Shown piece by piece: positions 42,269-49,774 of a stretch of DNA of 64,000 nucleotides (position 1 is its first letter; each line of letters starts with the position of its first letter). Both the position numbers and the translations under genes were made by a program. Source of the DNA: JB111 sp049856295 (GTDB lineage: Bacteria; Actinomycetota; Actinomycetes; Actinomycetales; Actinomycetaceae); the NCBI RefSeq assembly GCF_049856295.1, contig NZ_JBNDMZ010000011.1, positions 1-64,000 on the forward strand, given 5' to 3'. The notes under the pieces were generated by a model, which was given only the letters and a program-made list of their open reading frames with translations, was not told the DNA's origin and made no database searches.

Positions 42269-44037
42269 GGACCCCCTGCCGTGCGCGCGGCCCGGTTGAC
42301 GGCCGAGATGATCGCCTGGAAGGACGCGGTCATCGTCGACGGGTCGACGCCTACTCCCCAGACGACCTGGTCGCCGGTCTCCACCTCGAGGTAGGCCGCC
42401 GCCATCGCGTCCCCGCCCGCCGAGAGCGCGTGCTCGGCGTAGTCGAGCACGGAGGCCTCGACCCCGATGCTGCCGAGCGCGTGGACGAACGCGTCGATCG
42501 GTCCGTTGCCGCGCCCGGAGAGCAGGAGCTCCTCCCCGCCGTCGTCGAGCACCACGGTGAGGTCGGCGTCGCCGCCCTCCCCGTGGGAGGTGAGAGAGGT
42601 GCTGCGCAGCGTGTACCGGCCCCACGGCGCGAGGCCGTCGGTCACGGTGTAGGGCAGGTACTCGTCGACGAAGATCGACCACAGCCGCTCGGCGTCGATC
42701 TCCCCGCCGTAGGCGTCGGTGTGCTTCTGCACGATGCCGGCGAGCTCGATCTGCAGGCGACGCGGCAGGTCGAGGCTGCGCGTCGAGTGCAGGAGGTAGG
42801 CGATGCCGCCCTTGCCGGACTGGCTGTTGACGCGCACCACGGCCTCGTACGTCCGCCCGACGTCCTTCGGGTCGACGGGCAGGTAGGGCAGGTCCCAGAC
42901 CACGGCGGCGTCGTCGTCGCCCGCCTCGGCCACCTTGGCGTCGCGGACCTGGAAGCCCTTCTTGATGGCGTCCTGGTGCGATCCGGAGAACGAGGTGTAG
43001 ACGAGGTCGCCGCCGTACGGGTGGCGGGCGTGGACGTCCATCTGGGTGCAGTGCTCGACCGTGCGGCGCACCTCGTCGATGTCGGAGAGGTCGATCATCG
43101 GGTCGACGCCCTGCGAGTACAGGTTCATCGCGAGGGTGACGAGGTCGACGTTGCCGGTGCGCTCGCCCTGCCCGAACAGGCAGCCCTCGACCCGGTCGGC
43201 GCCGGCGAGCATCGCCAGCTCGGCGGCCGCCACGCCGGAGCCGCGGTCGTTGTGCGGGTGCACCGACAGCGCGACGTGCTCTCGGTTGCTCAGGTGCCGG
43301 CTCATCCACTCGATCTGGTCGGCGTAGACGTTCGGCGTCGCGCGCTCGACCGTGGCCGGCAGGTTGAGGATGATCTCGCGCCCGCTCTCGGGCTGCCACG
43401 CCCCCATGACGGCCTCGGTCACCTCGAGGGCGAAGTCGAGCTCGGTGTCGACGAAGATCTCGGGGCTGTACTGGTAGCCGAACACGGTCTCGTCGCCGAG
43501 CACCTTCTCGGCGTGCGCCATCACCTCGCGTGTGCCGTCGACGGCGAGGTCACGCGTGCCCTCCCGGCCGGCGCGGAACACGACGTCGCGGAACACGGGC
43601 GCCGTCGCGTTGTACATGTGCACGGTCGCGCGCGGGAACCCGACGAGCGACTCGACCGTGCGGTGGATGAGCTCGGGGCGCGCCTGCGTGAGGACGGAGA
43701 CGGTGACGTCCTCGGGCACGGCGTCATCGTCGACCAGCGAGCGGACGAAGTCGAAGTCGGCCTGCGAGGCGGCCGGGAAGCCGATCTCGATCTCCTTGTA
43801 GCCGAGGCGGACGAGAAGGTCGAACATCGTGCGCTTGCGCTCCGGCGTCATCGGCTCGATGAGCGCCTGGTTACCGTCGCGCAGGTCGGTCGAGAGCCAC
43901 CGGGGGGCGACGGTCACCCGCTTGTCGGGCCACGTGCGGTCCGGGAGGTGGACCGGGTTCGTCTCGGCGAACGGCCGGTACTTCGTCACCGGCATCCCGG
44001 ACGGGCGCTGGAGGTTGGTGGTGCCGCGAGTCTTCAT
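42256..44037 (-). CDS. leuA: 2-isopropylmalate synthase
   Basis: This 593-residue enzyme performs the first committed step of leucine synthesis from acetyl-CoA and 2-ketoisovalerate. It has the catalytic start STDLRDGNQALIEPM, the metal-binding VHPHNDRG and GCLFGQGERTGNVDL, and a C-terminal regulatory domain for leucine feedback. The length and the N-terminal extension match the long actinobacterial form. The ATG at 44037 has AGGAG five bases upstream. A leucine-rich leader peptide precedes it. Confidence 0.96.
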   Translation of the reverse strand: MKTRGTTNLQRPSGMPVTKYRPFAETNPVHLPDRTWPDKRVTVAPRWLSTDLRDGNQALIEPMTPERKRTMFDLLVRLGYKEIEIGFPAASQADFDFVRSLVDDDAVPEDVTVSVLTQARPELIHRTVESLVGFPRATVHMYNATAPVFRDVVFRAGREGTRDLAVDGTREVMAHAEKVLGDETVFGYQYSPEIFVDTELDFALEVTEAVMGAWQPESGREIILNLPATVERATPNVYADQIEWMSRHLSNREHVALSVHPHNDRGSGVAAAELAMLAGADRVEGCLFGQGERTGNVDLVTLAMNLYSQGVDPMIDLSDIDEVRRTVEHCTQMDVHARHPYGGDLVYTSFSGSHQDAIKKGFQVRDAKVAEAGDDDAAVVWDLPYLPVDPKDVGRTYEAVVRVNSQSGKGGIAYLLHSTRSLDLPRRLQIELAGIVQKHTDAYGGEIDAERLWSIFVDEYLPYTVTDGLAPWGRYTLRSTSLTSHGEGGDADLTVVLDDGGEELLLSGRGNGPIDAFVHALGSIGVEASVLDYAEHALSAGGDAMAAAYLEVETGDQVVWGVGVDPSTMTASFQAIISAVNRAARTAGGPAAG

Positions 44038-44100
44038 CAGGTCTCCTGGTCGAGGGTCACGTGCGGCCAGCACGACGTCTCCCGCGACGAGGAGCCGGCC

Positions 44101-44148
44101 TCAGAGGGCCTCGCCGCGGCAAATAAGGAGCAGGAGCTCGGTACGCAC
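44101..44148 (-). CDS. leuL: leucine leader peptide of leuA
   Basis: A 15-residue ORF (GTG start) encodes MRTELLLLICRGEAL with four adjacent leucine codons (CTC CTG CTC CTT) and a fifth at the end. It ends 63 bases before leuA. The GTG sits seven bases after TATGGT (44161-44156), so the message is probably leaderless. An in-frame ATG four codons earlier overlaps this -10. Ribosome stalling at the leucine codons would control leuA expression; such leaders upstream of leuA are known in actinobacteria. Confidence 0.75.
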   Translation of the reverse strand: MRTELLLLICRGEAL

Positions 44149-44155
44149 GGGGACG

Positions 44156-44161
44156 ACCATA
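44156..44161 (-). promoter_or_regulatory. -10 element of the leuL-leuA transcript
   Basis: The minus strand reads TATGGT, seven bases upstream of the leader peptide GTG. Confidence 0.5.
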
Positions 44162-44198
44162 CTCCGCCCGCCGCGGTGGTCGACCATCCGTCCGCCGA

Positions 44199-44204
44199 TA
44201 CGGT
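44199..44204 (+). promoter_or_regulatory. -10 element of the first SGNH hydrolase gene
   Basis: TACGGT lies six bases upstream of the GTG at 44211, with no ribosome binding site. Confidence 0.45.
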
Positions 44205-44210
44205 GTCCGC

Positions 44211-44996
44211 GTGCGACTCTCCCCCGGCGCGGTGGCGGCCGTCGTCGCTCTCGCGGCGGCGGCGATCGGGGCGTCCGCGCTCGCGCTCGGCTCCCGGCGC
44301 ACACGCCGCCAGGTCGAGATCCATCGCGACTGGTGGGCCGCCCGGACACATACCCCGCCCGACGACGACGCGTTCCACCTCGTCGTGCTCGGCGACTCCG
44401 CGGCGCAGGGCGTCGGTGTGCCGGACCCGGCGCGCGCCTACGTGGTGCGGGTCGCCGAGCGCCTGGCGACGGAGCTGGACCGTCCCGTCGCGACGACGAA
44501 CCTCTCGGTCTCCGGGGCGACGACGGCGGACCTCATCGCCGACCAGCTCCCGCTCCTCGAGGGCCTGCGCGCAGACACCGACCTCGTCGTGTGCGTCATC
44601 GGGTCCAACGACGTGGTGCGTGGGGACTACGAGCCGGCAGGGTTCGGTGCCCGCATCGAGGAGATCGCCGCCGCCCTGCCGGCCGGGAGCGTGCTCGGTG
44701 AGGTGCCCTGCTTCGGGCACCCGCCGTGGGAGCCGCGCGTGCGGCGGCTCAACCCGCTCGTGAGCGCCGCGGCCCAGCGGCACGGCCACACGGTGGCCGA
44801 GCTGCACGGGGCGTCGGCCGCGCTGTGGCCGGTGCGCATCCTCGGGTACGTGGCCGGGGACTGGTTCCATCCGAACGCCCGGGGGTACGCGGTGTGGGCG
44901 GACGCCATCTGGGCGGCCGTCCGCGCGACCCCGGCCGTCCGCGCGGCGACGGCGGCGCGCCCCGCATCCGACCACGGTGCGGCCCCTGCCACGTGA
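44211..44996 (+). CDS. SGNH/GDSL-family hydrolase, paralogue 1
   Basis: This 261-residue protein has an N-terminal membrane anchor or signal (residues 5-25). The SGNH fold follows: block I VLGDSAAQGVG (catalytic Ser), VSGATTADL, block III IGSNDV and block V DWFHPNARGY (Asp and His). It is probably an esterase or lipase at the cell surface; the substrate is unknown. It is a tandem paralogue of the next gene and divergent from leuL. Confidence 0.87.
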   Translation: MRLSPGAVAAVVALAAAAIGASALALGSRRTRRQVEIHRDWWAARTHTPPDDDAFHLVVLGDSAAQGVGVPDPARAYVVRVAERLATELDRPVATTNLSVSGATTADLIADQLPLLEGLRADTDLVVCVIGSNDVVRGDYEPAGFGARIEEIAAALPAGSVLGEVPCFGHPPWEPRVRRLNPLVSAAAQRHGHTVAELHGASAALWPVRILGYVAGDWFHPNARGYAVWADAIWAAVRATPAVRAATAARPASDHGAAPAT

Positions 44997-45081
44997 CGGC
45001 GTCCATCGACCTGGGCCACGCCCACCCTGTGATCCTTCCGCCGCGGGCCCTCTCCACTGGCCGGTCCGGCGCGACGCGCCC

Positions 45082-45087
45082 TAACCT
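45082..45087 (+). promoter_or_regulatory. -10 element of the second SGNH hydrolase gene
   Basis: TAACCT lies seven bases before the ATG at 45095, without a ribosome binding site. Confidence 0.45.
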
Positions 45088-45094
45088 GGCGGGC

Positions 45095-45907
45095 ATGCCT
45101 TCTCGATCGTCGTCCTCCGCGCGCCCCCAGTGGGGTCCTGTCGCGGTCGTCGCGAGCGCCGTGGCCGCCGGTGCCGTGGCCACCGCGGGGGCCGCCGCCA
45201 CCTACCTCGGCCGACGCTGCATCGTCAGCCGGCAGGTGCCGGTGCACCGCGAGTACTGGGCGCAGCGGACCCACGAGGTCAGGGCCGCCGCGGTCCCGGA
45301 GGCGTTCCACCTCGTCGTCGTCGGCGACTCCGCCGCCCAGGGTGTCGGGGTCCCGGACCCGAGCCACGCCTGGGTCGCCCGCGTCGAGCGGCGTCTCGCC
45401 GAGACGCTCGACCGCGCGGTCGTCACGACGAACCTCTCGGTCTCCGGAGCGACCTCCGCCGATCTCATCGCCGACCAGCTGCCGCTCCTCGAGGACCTCG
45501 AGCGATCTCCGGACCTCGTCATCTGCGAGATCGGGGCAAACGACGTCGCGAAGCGGCAGGTCACCGCCCCCGGCCTGGCCGAGCGCATGGAGACGATCGC
45601 GACCGCCCTGCCGCACGGCAGCGTCGTCGCCGACGTCCCGAGCTACGGCTACGGCCCGCACGAGGTGTGGGTGCGCCGCGCCAACGCGGCGATCGAGGAG
45701 GTGGCGCAGACGCACGACCTCCACGTGGCGCCGCTGCACGCGGCCACCCGGCCGCTGTGGCCGGGCATCGTCTTCACGCACATGGCCGAGGACCTGTTCC
45801 ACCCCAACGCGGCCGGCTACGAGGTGTGGGCGGACGCGATCTGGGCGGGCGTCGAGGCGGCGCTGCACGAGCGCGGACTCGTGGCCCGCGAGCTGCTCGC
45901 CGTCTGA
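45095..45907 (+). CDS. SGNH/GDSL-family hydrolase, paralogue 2
   Basis: This 270-residue protein parallels paralogue 1 throughout: an N-terminal hydrophobic helix, VVGDSAAQGVG with the catalytic Ser, TTNLSVSGATSADLIADQLP, IGANDV and DLFHPNAAGY. The strong match, including shared sequence outside the active site, indicates gene duplication. Each copy seems to have its own leaderless promoter. Confidence 0.87.
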   Translation: MPSRSSSSARPQWGPVAVVASAVAAGAVATAGAAATYLGRRCIVSRQVPVHREYWAQRTHEVRAAAVPEAFHLVVVGDSAAQGVGVPDPSHAWVARVERRLAETLDRAVVTTNLSVSGATSADLIADQLPLLEDLERSPDLVICEIGANDVAKRQVTAPGLAERMETIATALPHGSVVADVPSYGYGPHEVWVRRANAAIEEVAQTHDLHVAPLHAATRPLWPGIVFTHMAEDLFHPNAAGYEVWADAIWAGVEAALHERGLVARELLAV

Positions 45908-45915
45908 CCGCCGGC

Positions 45916-45990
45916 GCCGGCGAACCGGCCAGGCGAACCGCCCCGTCGACCACGCCGGCGACCCGGCCAGGCGAACCAGCCCGTCTAACC
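45916..45990. repeat. 38-bp direct repeat (two copies)
   Basis: The sequence GCCGGCGAACCGGCCAGGCG and following bases at 45916 recurs at 45954 with a few changes (period 38). It lies just after the second SGNH gene, between convergent genes. Confidence 0.65.
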
Positions 45991-46031
45991 TGCCCGTCGG
46001 CCATCGAGCCGGCCCCGGGGCGCCCGCGTGG

Positions 46032-46538
46032 TCAGCGGCGCTCGAGGATCCCCCGGACGAACGCGGCCTGGCCGACGTGCTTGAGGCAGTCGTCGACGAC
46101 GCTGACGAGCCGCACCCCCATCGTCGTCGGCGGGTCCCAGCTCTCGTCGACCACCCGGTCGAGGTCCGCCTCCGTGAGCCCGCGGACGCACCGGATCGTC
46201 TGCTCGTGGACGGCGTCGTGGTAGTCGAGCACGAGACGCGCGTCGAAGCCCGTCACCCGGTCGACGTCCTCGGCGGTGTGCCCGTAGCCGATGCCCTCGA
46301 CGTCGAGGTCGAACCGCTGCGCCCAGCCCTCCGTCGACCACAGCTCGTCGACGCCGAAGGCGCCGGCCACGTGGTCGTCCTGCACCCGCGTGAGGTGCCA
46401 CAGGAGCCAGCCGATCGAGTTCGCCCCGGGATCGAGGCGGGCGTCGAGCTGCTCACGGGTCAGCGAGAAGCCGGCGCGGTGGACGGAGCCGTTGATGCGG
46501 GTGAACGCATCGACAAGGATGTCGTTGGTCGTGGCCAT
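46032..46538 (-). CDS. DinB-family protein
   Basis: This 168-residue four-helix protein has the DinB metal-ligand pattern: SIGWLLWHLTRVQDDH, HEQTIRCV and DDCLKHVGQ. Many actinobacterial members are mycothiol-dependent enzymes. GGGAGGG precedes the ATG, which overlaps the stop of the osmoprotectant binding protein by one base. It is therefore the last gene of the opuC operon, though its role there is not obvious. Confidence 0.87.
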   Translation of the reverse strand: MATTNDILVDAFTRINGSVHRAGFSLTREQLDARLDPGANSIGWLLWHLTRVQDDHVAGAFGVDELWSTEGWAQRFDLDVEGIGYGHTAEDVDRVTGFDARLVLDYHDAVHEQTIRCVRGLTEADLDRVVDESWDPPTTMGVRLVSVVDDCLKHVGQAAFVRGILERR

Positions 46539-47506
46539 CAGTTCCCTCCCAGGTCGTTCTCGGCGAGCCAGTCGGTCGCGATCGTCGCGGAGTCCAGCTG
46601 CTCCTCGACGCTGCGCGCGTTGAGCTCGATGAGCTCGGATGTGGTGAGCGCCTCGCTGACGGGGTCGAGCACCTCGCCGAGCTCACCGGACAGATCCTCC
46701 GGCACGAGGGGGACGACGTTCTGGGCGAGGATCATGCTCTCCGGGTCCTCGAGCGTGACGAAGTCGCCCGACGCGAGGTCCGGGTCGGCGGTGTAGATGT
46801 CGCCCATCGTGATGGTGCCGTCGAGGATGGCGCCCTTGGTCAGGGGGCCGCCGGAGTCGCCGATGGCGAGGAACTCGACCTCGACGCCGTAGAACTCCTC
46901 GAGTCCCGCCGGTCCGTACGGGCGCTCCTCGAGCTCGGCGTTGCCCCCGACGGTGATCTCGCCGTCGTACTCGGCAAGGTCCGCGAGGCTCGTGATGCCG
47001 TTCTCCTCGGAGAACTCGGCCGTCACGTTGTAGGAGTCGGCGTCCTGGGCCTCGGAGTACTCGAGAACCGCCATCCCCTCCGGAAGGGCCCGCTCGAGCT
47101 CGGCGGCGACGTCCTCGCTCGCCCGCGCCTCCGTGTCGGGCGCGTAGAACTGCAGGAGGTTGCCCGTGTACTCGGGCAGGACGTCGACCTCGCCACCCTC
47201 CATCGCCTGCAGGTAGACGTCGCGCTGGCCGATCTGGAACTGCCGCTCCACCCCGTAGCCGGCGTCCTCGAGGACCTGCGCGTAGATCTCGGCGATGATC
47301 TCGTTCGAGTAGTAGGCCTGCGAGCCGACGACCACCGTCTCCCCCGCCGCCCCCGGGCCGTCGGAACCGGTCTCCGAGCCGGACTCGCCGGCGTCGTCGG
47401 GCGCGTCCGCGGAGGTCTCCTCCTCGAAGGGGTCCTCCGACCCGCAGGCCGCGAGCGTGAGGGCGGCCGCGGCGAGGACCGCGGCGGTGGTGGTGTGGCG
47501 ACGCAT
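46538..47506 (-). CDS. opuCC: osmoprotectant (glycine betaine/choline) binding lipoprotein
   Basis: This 322-residue protein has a lipoprotein signal (lipobox LAAC at about residue 21), an acidic linker, and the OpuAC/OpuCC binding domain with VVVGSQAYYSNEIIAEIYAQ, EVDVLPEYTGNLL and the substrate cleft region. It captures quaternary-amine compatible solutes outside the cell. It follows the second permease gene by two bases. Confidence 0.9.
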   Translation of the reverse strand: MRRHTTTAAVLAAAALTLAACGSEDPFEEETSADAPDDAGESGSETGSDGPGAAGETVVVGSQAYYSNEIIAEIYAQVLEDAGYGVERQFQIGQRDVYLQAMEGGEVDVLPEYTGNLLQFYAPDTEARASEDVAAELERALPEGMAVLEYSEAQDADSYNVTAEFSEENGITSLADLAEYDGEITVGGNAELEERPYGPAGLEEFYGVEVEFLAIGDSGGPLTKGAILDGTITMGDIYTADPDLASGDFVTLEDPESMILAQNVVPLVPEDLSGELGEVLDPVSEALTTSELIELNARSVEEQLDSATIATDWLAENDLGGN

Positions 47507-47508
47507 GA

Positions 47509-48213
47509 TCAGCGACCTTCCGTAGGGACGACGTCTCCGAGTCTCCCCCGCGCACCGCTCGCCCGCACGGCGAGCCTCGCGATCAGCGCGAACACGCCGT
47601 CGACGACGAGGGCCAGGACCACGATGACCAGCGCCGCCCCGAGCATCTCGTCGTAGCGCTGCAGCGAGATGCCGCGCTGGATGTAGGTGCCCAGGCCGCC
47701 GAGGCCGACGTAAGCGGCGAGCACGGCCGTGGCGATGATCTGGAGCGCGGCGTTCCGCAGCCCGCCGACGAGCAGGGGCAGCCCGAGCGGTGCCTCGACC
47801 CGCGTGAGGACCTGCCAGTGCGTCATTCCCTGGGCGCGGGCGGCGTCGACGACGACGCGATCGACGTTCTCCACGCCGGCGTAGGCACCCGCGAGCACGG
47901 AGGGGATGCCGAGGACGACGAACACCACCGTGGCGGCGAGGAGCGCGTCCCCGACACCGACGAGCAGGGTGAGGACCGTGAGCAGGCCGAGCGAGGGCAG
48001 GGCGCGACCAGCCCCGGAGAGGCCGACGACGAGCTGCTTCCCGCGGCCGGTGTGTCCGACGAGGTAGCCGAGCGGCACGGCGACGAGCGCCGAGATCAGC
48101 AGCGCGACGAGCGAGTACCAGGCGTGCTCACCGATGCGCTCGAGCAGGTTCCCGGGCCCCGTCCACTGCTCGGGGTCGGTGAGCCACGCGAGGGCGTCGC
48201 GGAAGAGGTTCAT
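47509..48213 (-). CDS. opuCD: osmoprotectant ABC transporter permease, subunit 2
   Basis: This 234-residue protein has about five to six membrane helices and the ABC permease loop VVVDAARAQGMTHWQVLTRVEAP. Motifs PLGYLVGHTGRGKQLV and LPSLGLLTVL match OpuC/OpuB permeases. The ATG at 48213 overlaps the stop of permease 1 (ATGA). Confidence 0.9.
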   Translation of the reverse strand: MNLFRDALAWLTDPEQWTGPGNLLERIGEHAWYSLVALLISALVAVPLGYLVGHTGRGKQLVVGLSGAGRALPSLGLLTVLTLLVGVGDALLAATVVFVVLGIPSVLAGAYAGVENVDRVVVDAARAQGMTHWQVLTRVEAPLGLPLLVGGLRNAALQIIATAVLAAYVGLGGLGTYIQRGISLQRYDEMLGAALVIVVLALVVDGVFALIARLAVRASGARGRLGDVVPTEGR

Positions 48214-48857
48214 GCGCGCGCCCCCGTCCATCGGCTCCATGGCATGAGGAGGCGGCCCAGCAGGAGGAGCGCGACGTCGATGACGAGCGCGACGACGACG
48301 GTGGCGACGATCCCCGCGACGATCTCGGCGACGATGCCGCGCTGCAGCCCGTCCATGAAGAGGTAGCCGAGGCTCGGGATGCCGACGAGCACGCCGACGG
48401 TCACCATGCTCACCGTGCTCATGGCGACCACGCGGAGCCCGGAGAGCAGGACGGGTCCGGCCAGCGGCAGCTCGACCGACCAGAAGCGTCCCGGCCCGGA
48501 GTAGCCCTGGGCGGTGGCGGAGCGGCGGACGTCGGGGTCGACGGCGCCGAGCGCGTCGGTGACGGTGCGCGTCATGAGAGCGACCGCATAGATGGTCATC
48601 GCGACGACGACGTTGAGCTCGCTGAGGAACCCGATCCCCAGGACCGGCGGGAGCAGGACGAACAGGGCGAGCGAGGGGATCGTGTAGAGGAGCCCGACGA
48701 CGGTGAGCACCGCGCCGCGGGCGGCCGGGTAGCGCCACGCGAGGATGCCGGGCGGCAGGGCGAGCAGGAAGCCCGCGACGATCGGGATGAGGCACAGCCG
48801 GGCGTGCCGCAGCGTGAGCTCCCCGATGAGGTCGAGGTTGTCCGCGACCCAGGTCAT
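48210..48857 (-). CDS. opuCB: osmoprotectant ABC transporter permease, subunit 1
   Basis: This 215-residue permease has six membrane helices with YTIPSLALFVLLPP and the EAA-like loop TVTDALGAVDPDVRRSATAQG. It overlaps the ATPase stop (ATGA) and the next permease. Its pair with opuCD forms the channel. Confidence 0.9.
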   Translation of the reverse strand: MTWVADNLDLIGELTLRHARLCLIPIVAGFLLALPPGILAWRYPAARGAVLTVVGLLYTIPSLALFVLLPPVLGIGFLSELNVVVAMTIYAVALMTRTVTDALGAVDPDVRRSATAQGYSGPGRFWSVELPLAGPVLLSGLRVVAMSTVSMVTVGVLVGIPSLGYLFMDGLQRGIVAEIVAGIVATVVVALVIDVALLLLGRLLMPWSRWTGARA

Positions 48858-49696
48858 CCGGCGCCCTCTCGGGAGGTGCCCGGGTCGTCGGCGAGCACGC
48901 CCGCGGGGCGCCCGTCGGCGTCGACGACGATCCGGCGTCCGTCCGCCTCCTCGATCCGGAGCGCACGGCGACCCCGGTCGGCGCCGATGAAGGAGGCGAC
49001 GAAGTCGTCCGCGGGAGCGGCGAGCAGCTCGGCGGGGCTGCCCTGCTGCACGATCCGGCCGCCCTCGGCGAGGAGCACCACGTGGTCGCCGAGCCGGAAG
49101 GCCTCGTCGATGTCGTGGGTGACGAGCACGATCGTCTTCGACAGGGTGCGCTGGAGGCGGAGCAGCTCGTCCTGCAGCTCGGTGCGGACGATGGGGTCGA
49201 CGGCGCCGAAGGGCTCGTCCATCAGCAGGATGTTCGGATCGCTCGCCAGCGCCCGGGCGACGCCGACGCGCTGCTGCTGCCCGCCGGAGAGCTGGGCGGG
49301 GTAGCGGCGCGCGAGCGACCGTTCGAGGCCGACGGTGTCCATCAGCTCCAGGCCCCTCTCGTGGGCGGCGGCCTTCGGCGTGCCGGTGAGGCGCAGGACG
49401 GTGGCGACGTTGTCGATCACCCGGCGGTGCGGCAGCAGGCCGGCGCTCTGCATGACGTAGCCGATGCTGCGGCGCAGCGCGACGGGCTCGCGGGTGGCGA
49501 CGTCGGTGCCGTCGATCGACACGGTGCCCGAGCTCGGCTCGACCATCCGGTTGATCATCCGCAGGATCGTCGTCTTGCCCGAGCCGGACGAGCCGACGAG
49601 GACGGTCACCTCGTGCGGACGGATGACGAGGTCGAGATCGTCGACCGCGCGCGTGCCGCCCGGGAAGGTCTTGGTGACGGACCGGAGCTCGATCAT
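48854..49696 (-). CDS. opuCA: osmoprotectant ABC transporter ATP-binding protein
   Basis: This 280-residue ATPase has Walker A GSSGSGKTT, Q loop GYVMQSAGLLPH, signature LSGGQQQRVGVARAL and Walker B ILLMDEP. It has a shortened C terminus with a partial CBS-like tail (IVVDADGRPAGVLADD). The ATG at 49696 has GAGGGG at good spacing and also overlaps the stop of a possible nine-codon ORF. An in-frame ATG at 49717 would add seven residues. Confidence 0.9.
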   Translation of the reverse strand: MIELRSVTKTFPGGTRAVDDLDLVIRPHEVTVLVGSSGSGKTTILRMINRMVEPSSGTVSIDGTDVATREPVALRRSIGYVMQSAGLLPHRRVIDNVATVLRLTGTPKAAAHERGLELMDTVGLERSLARRYPAQLSGGQQQRVGVARALASDPNILLMDEPFGAVDPIVRTELQDELLRLQRTLSKTIVLVTHDIDEAFRLGDHVVLLAEGGRIVQQGSPAELLAAPADDFVASFIGADRGRRALRIEEADGRRIVVDADGRPAGVLADDPGTSREGAG

Positions 49697-49722
49697 CCGG
49701 CGGCCCCTCGTGCGCATGCCAT
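49693..49722 (-). CDS. possible nine-codon leader ORF upstream of opuCA
   Basis: ATG at 49722 opens a nine-codon frame (MACARGAAG) whose TGA overlaps the opuCA ATG as ATGA. TACGCT lies six bases upstream of this ATG (49734-49729), so a leaderless transcript could begin here. Translation of the small frame would couple to opuCA. It could also be chance. Confidence 0.3.
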   Translation of the reverse strand: MACARGAAG

Positions 49723-49774
49723 CCCCCGAGCGTAGGGTCATCAGCGCCAGCACCGCCCGACGAAGTGGGGCTCC

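Noticed and set aside
49697..49717. The ATG at 49717 as the opuCA start.
   Set aside because: The ATG at 49696 has a better ribosome site and matches the usual family start (MIELRSVTKTF). The upstream start remains possible.
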